Positions 63,659-64,000 of a stretch of DNA of 64,000 bases are shown in pieces (within the stretch, counting starts at the first letter, position 1; each line of letters opens with the position of its first letter). Below the pieces are notes generated by a model. That model did no database searches. It worked only from the letters and a program-made list of their open reading frames with translations, and was not told the origin of the DNA. The stretch spans positions 124,001 to 188,000 of the forward strand of contig CANLLN010000005.1 in assembly GCA_947491945.1 (NCBI GenBank), in the 5' to 3' direction. The DNA is from an uncultured Carboxylicivirga sp. (GTDB lineage: Bacteria; Bacteroidota; Bacteroidia; Bacteroidales; Marinilabiliaceae). The translations under genes and the position numbers were made by a program.

Positions 63659-64000
63659 CTATTCTTTTTTATTCTCTTTTACTGTCTCATAATTCACCGG
63701 GATGATGCCGTCCACCAGCTCGCCGCGTATCACATATTTTTCAATAATTTCATCGGCCTTTTTATTATCCACATGACCAAACACCACGGGAGCACTGCCC
63801 GGAAGCGTTACCTCGATGGTGGGCTCGGCATGGCAGTAACCCATGCAGCCGGTTTGTGTTACAACGGCATCGATGGCGCGATGATCCATCTCTTCAATCA
63901 AGTGGTTCATAACTTCTTTAGCACCCGAGGCAATACCACAGGTAGCCATCGACACTTTCACCTGAACCATCTTCTCAGGGTGGTCGCTTTTCTCCCGCAA
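63659..64000 (-). CDS. (2Fe-2S) ferredoxin domain protein of the hydrogenase operon, partial at the window edge
   Basis: At least 113 residues; the reading frame stays open to the right edge and the codon there is TTG, so the true start probably lies outside. Thioredoxin-like [2Fe-2S] motifs are visible: VSMATCGIASGAKEV and VVTQTGCMGYCHAEPTIEV. It is the small subunit commonly encoded before hydB in NADH-linked [FeFe] hydrogenase operons. Only 10 bp separate it from hydB. Confidence 0.88.
   Translation of the reverse strand: MREKSDHPEKMVQVKVSMATCGIASGAKEVMNHLIEEMDHRAIDAVVTQTGCMGYCHAEPTIEVTLPGSAPVVFGHVDNKKADEIIEKYVIRGELVDGIIPVNYETVKENKKE

Noticed and set aside
1-64000. CRISPR arrays, tRNA genes, insertion sequences, prophage
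   Set aside because: No regular spaced repeats, no cloverleaf-like sequences ending in CCA or T-loop GTTCGA patterns, and no transposase or phage gene were found by reading.

Overview
The window reads as a chromosomal segment of a Bacteroidota bacterium, probably a facultative or strict anaerobe of the Marinilabiliales type. Supporting marks are a SusC/SusD pair driven by an ECF sigma/FecR pair, a type IX secretion tail on a gingipain-like peptidase, a transmembrane beta-propeller regulator ending in a LuxR-type HTH, frequent TAnnTTTG promoter boxes, no strong Shine-Dalgarno sites, and a multisubunit [FeFe] hydrogenase. The exact genus is inference. No tRNA, rRNA, CRISPR array, transposase or phage gene was seen, so this looks like core and metabolic chromosome rather than an island.

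Layout. 0-10 kb: a one-component transmembrane regulator, an Omp85-type barrel, and an HAE1-type RND efflux operon (MFP, pump, outer membrane factor). 10-14 kb: a stand-alone ThrRS-type editing domain, then a BlaI/BlaR1-like pair whose sensor carries a TonB-like domain and a run of SusC-plug-like repeats. 14-27 kb: mostly single genes: class II aldolase, N-acetylmuramoyl-alanine amidase, sugar nucleotidyltransferase, esterase, TldD/TldE pair, tRNA hydroxylase TrhO, exonuclease III, thioesterase, alkaline phosphatase, an overlapping LMW phosphatase/fructosamine-kinase pair and a UPF0158 protein. 27-38.6 kb: a nutrient-uptake locus (ECF sigma, FecR, SusC, SusD, large secreted C25 peptidase with a beta-helix). 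38.7-45.5 kb: tandem UspA protein, aldo/keto reductase, ferredoxin-nitroreductase, cysteine-desulfidase-family enzyme, M14 carboxypeptidase, MarC protein, and what looks like the relic of a chemoreceptor gene. 45.6-52 kb: a second RND efflux operon with a PII-like small protein and a DUF2892 protein, preceded by two perfect dyads. 52-57 kb: CvfB-like RNA-binding protein, unknown envelope protein, acyl-CoA dehydrogenase. 55.8-64 kb: HydG maturase, an unknown exported protein, and the hydrogenase genes of the NADH/ferredoxin-linked HydABC type, running off the right edge.

How it fits together. The sigma/FecR/SusCD/C25 group is best read as a system that digests protein outside the cell and imports peptides. 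The hydrogenase operon would dispose of fermentation electrons as H2, matching the ferredoxin-linked nitroreductase and cysteine desulfidase. Two RND pumps, a BlaI/R-like stress sensor, an amidase and deglycation enzymes make up envelope and damage control. Most intergenic regions between convergent genes contain perfect hairpins that look like bidirectional terminators.
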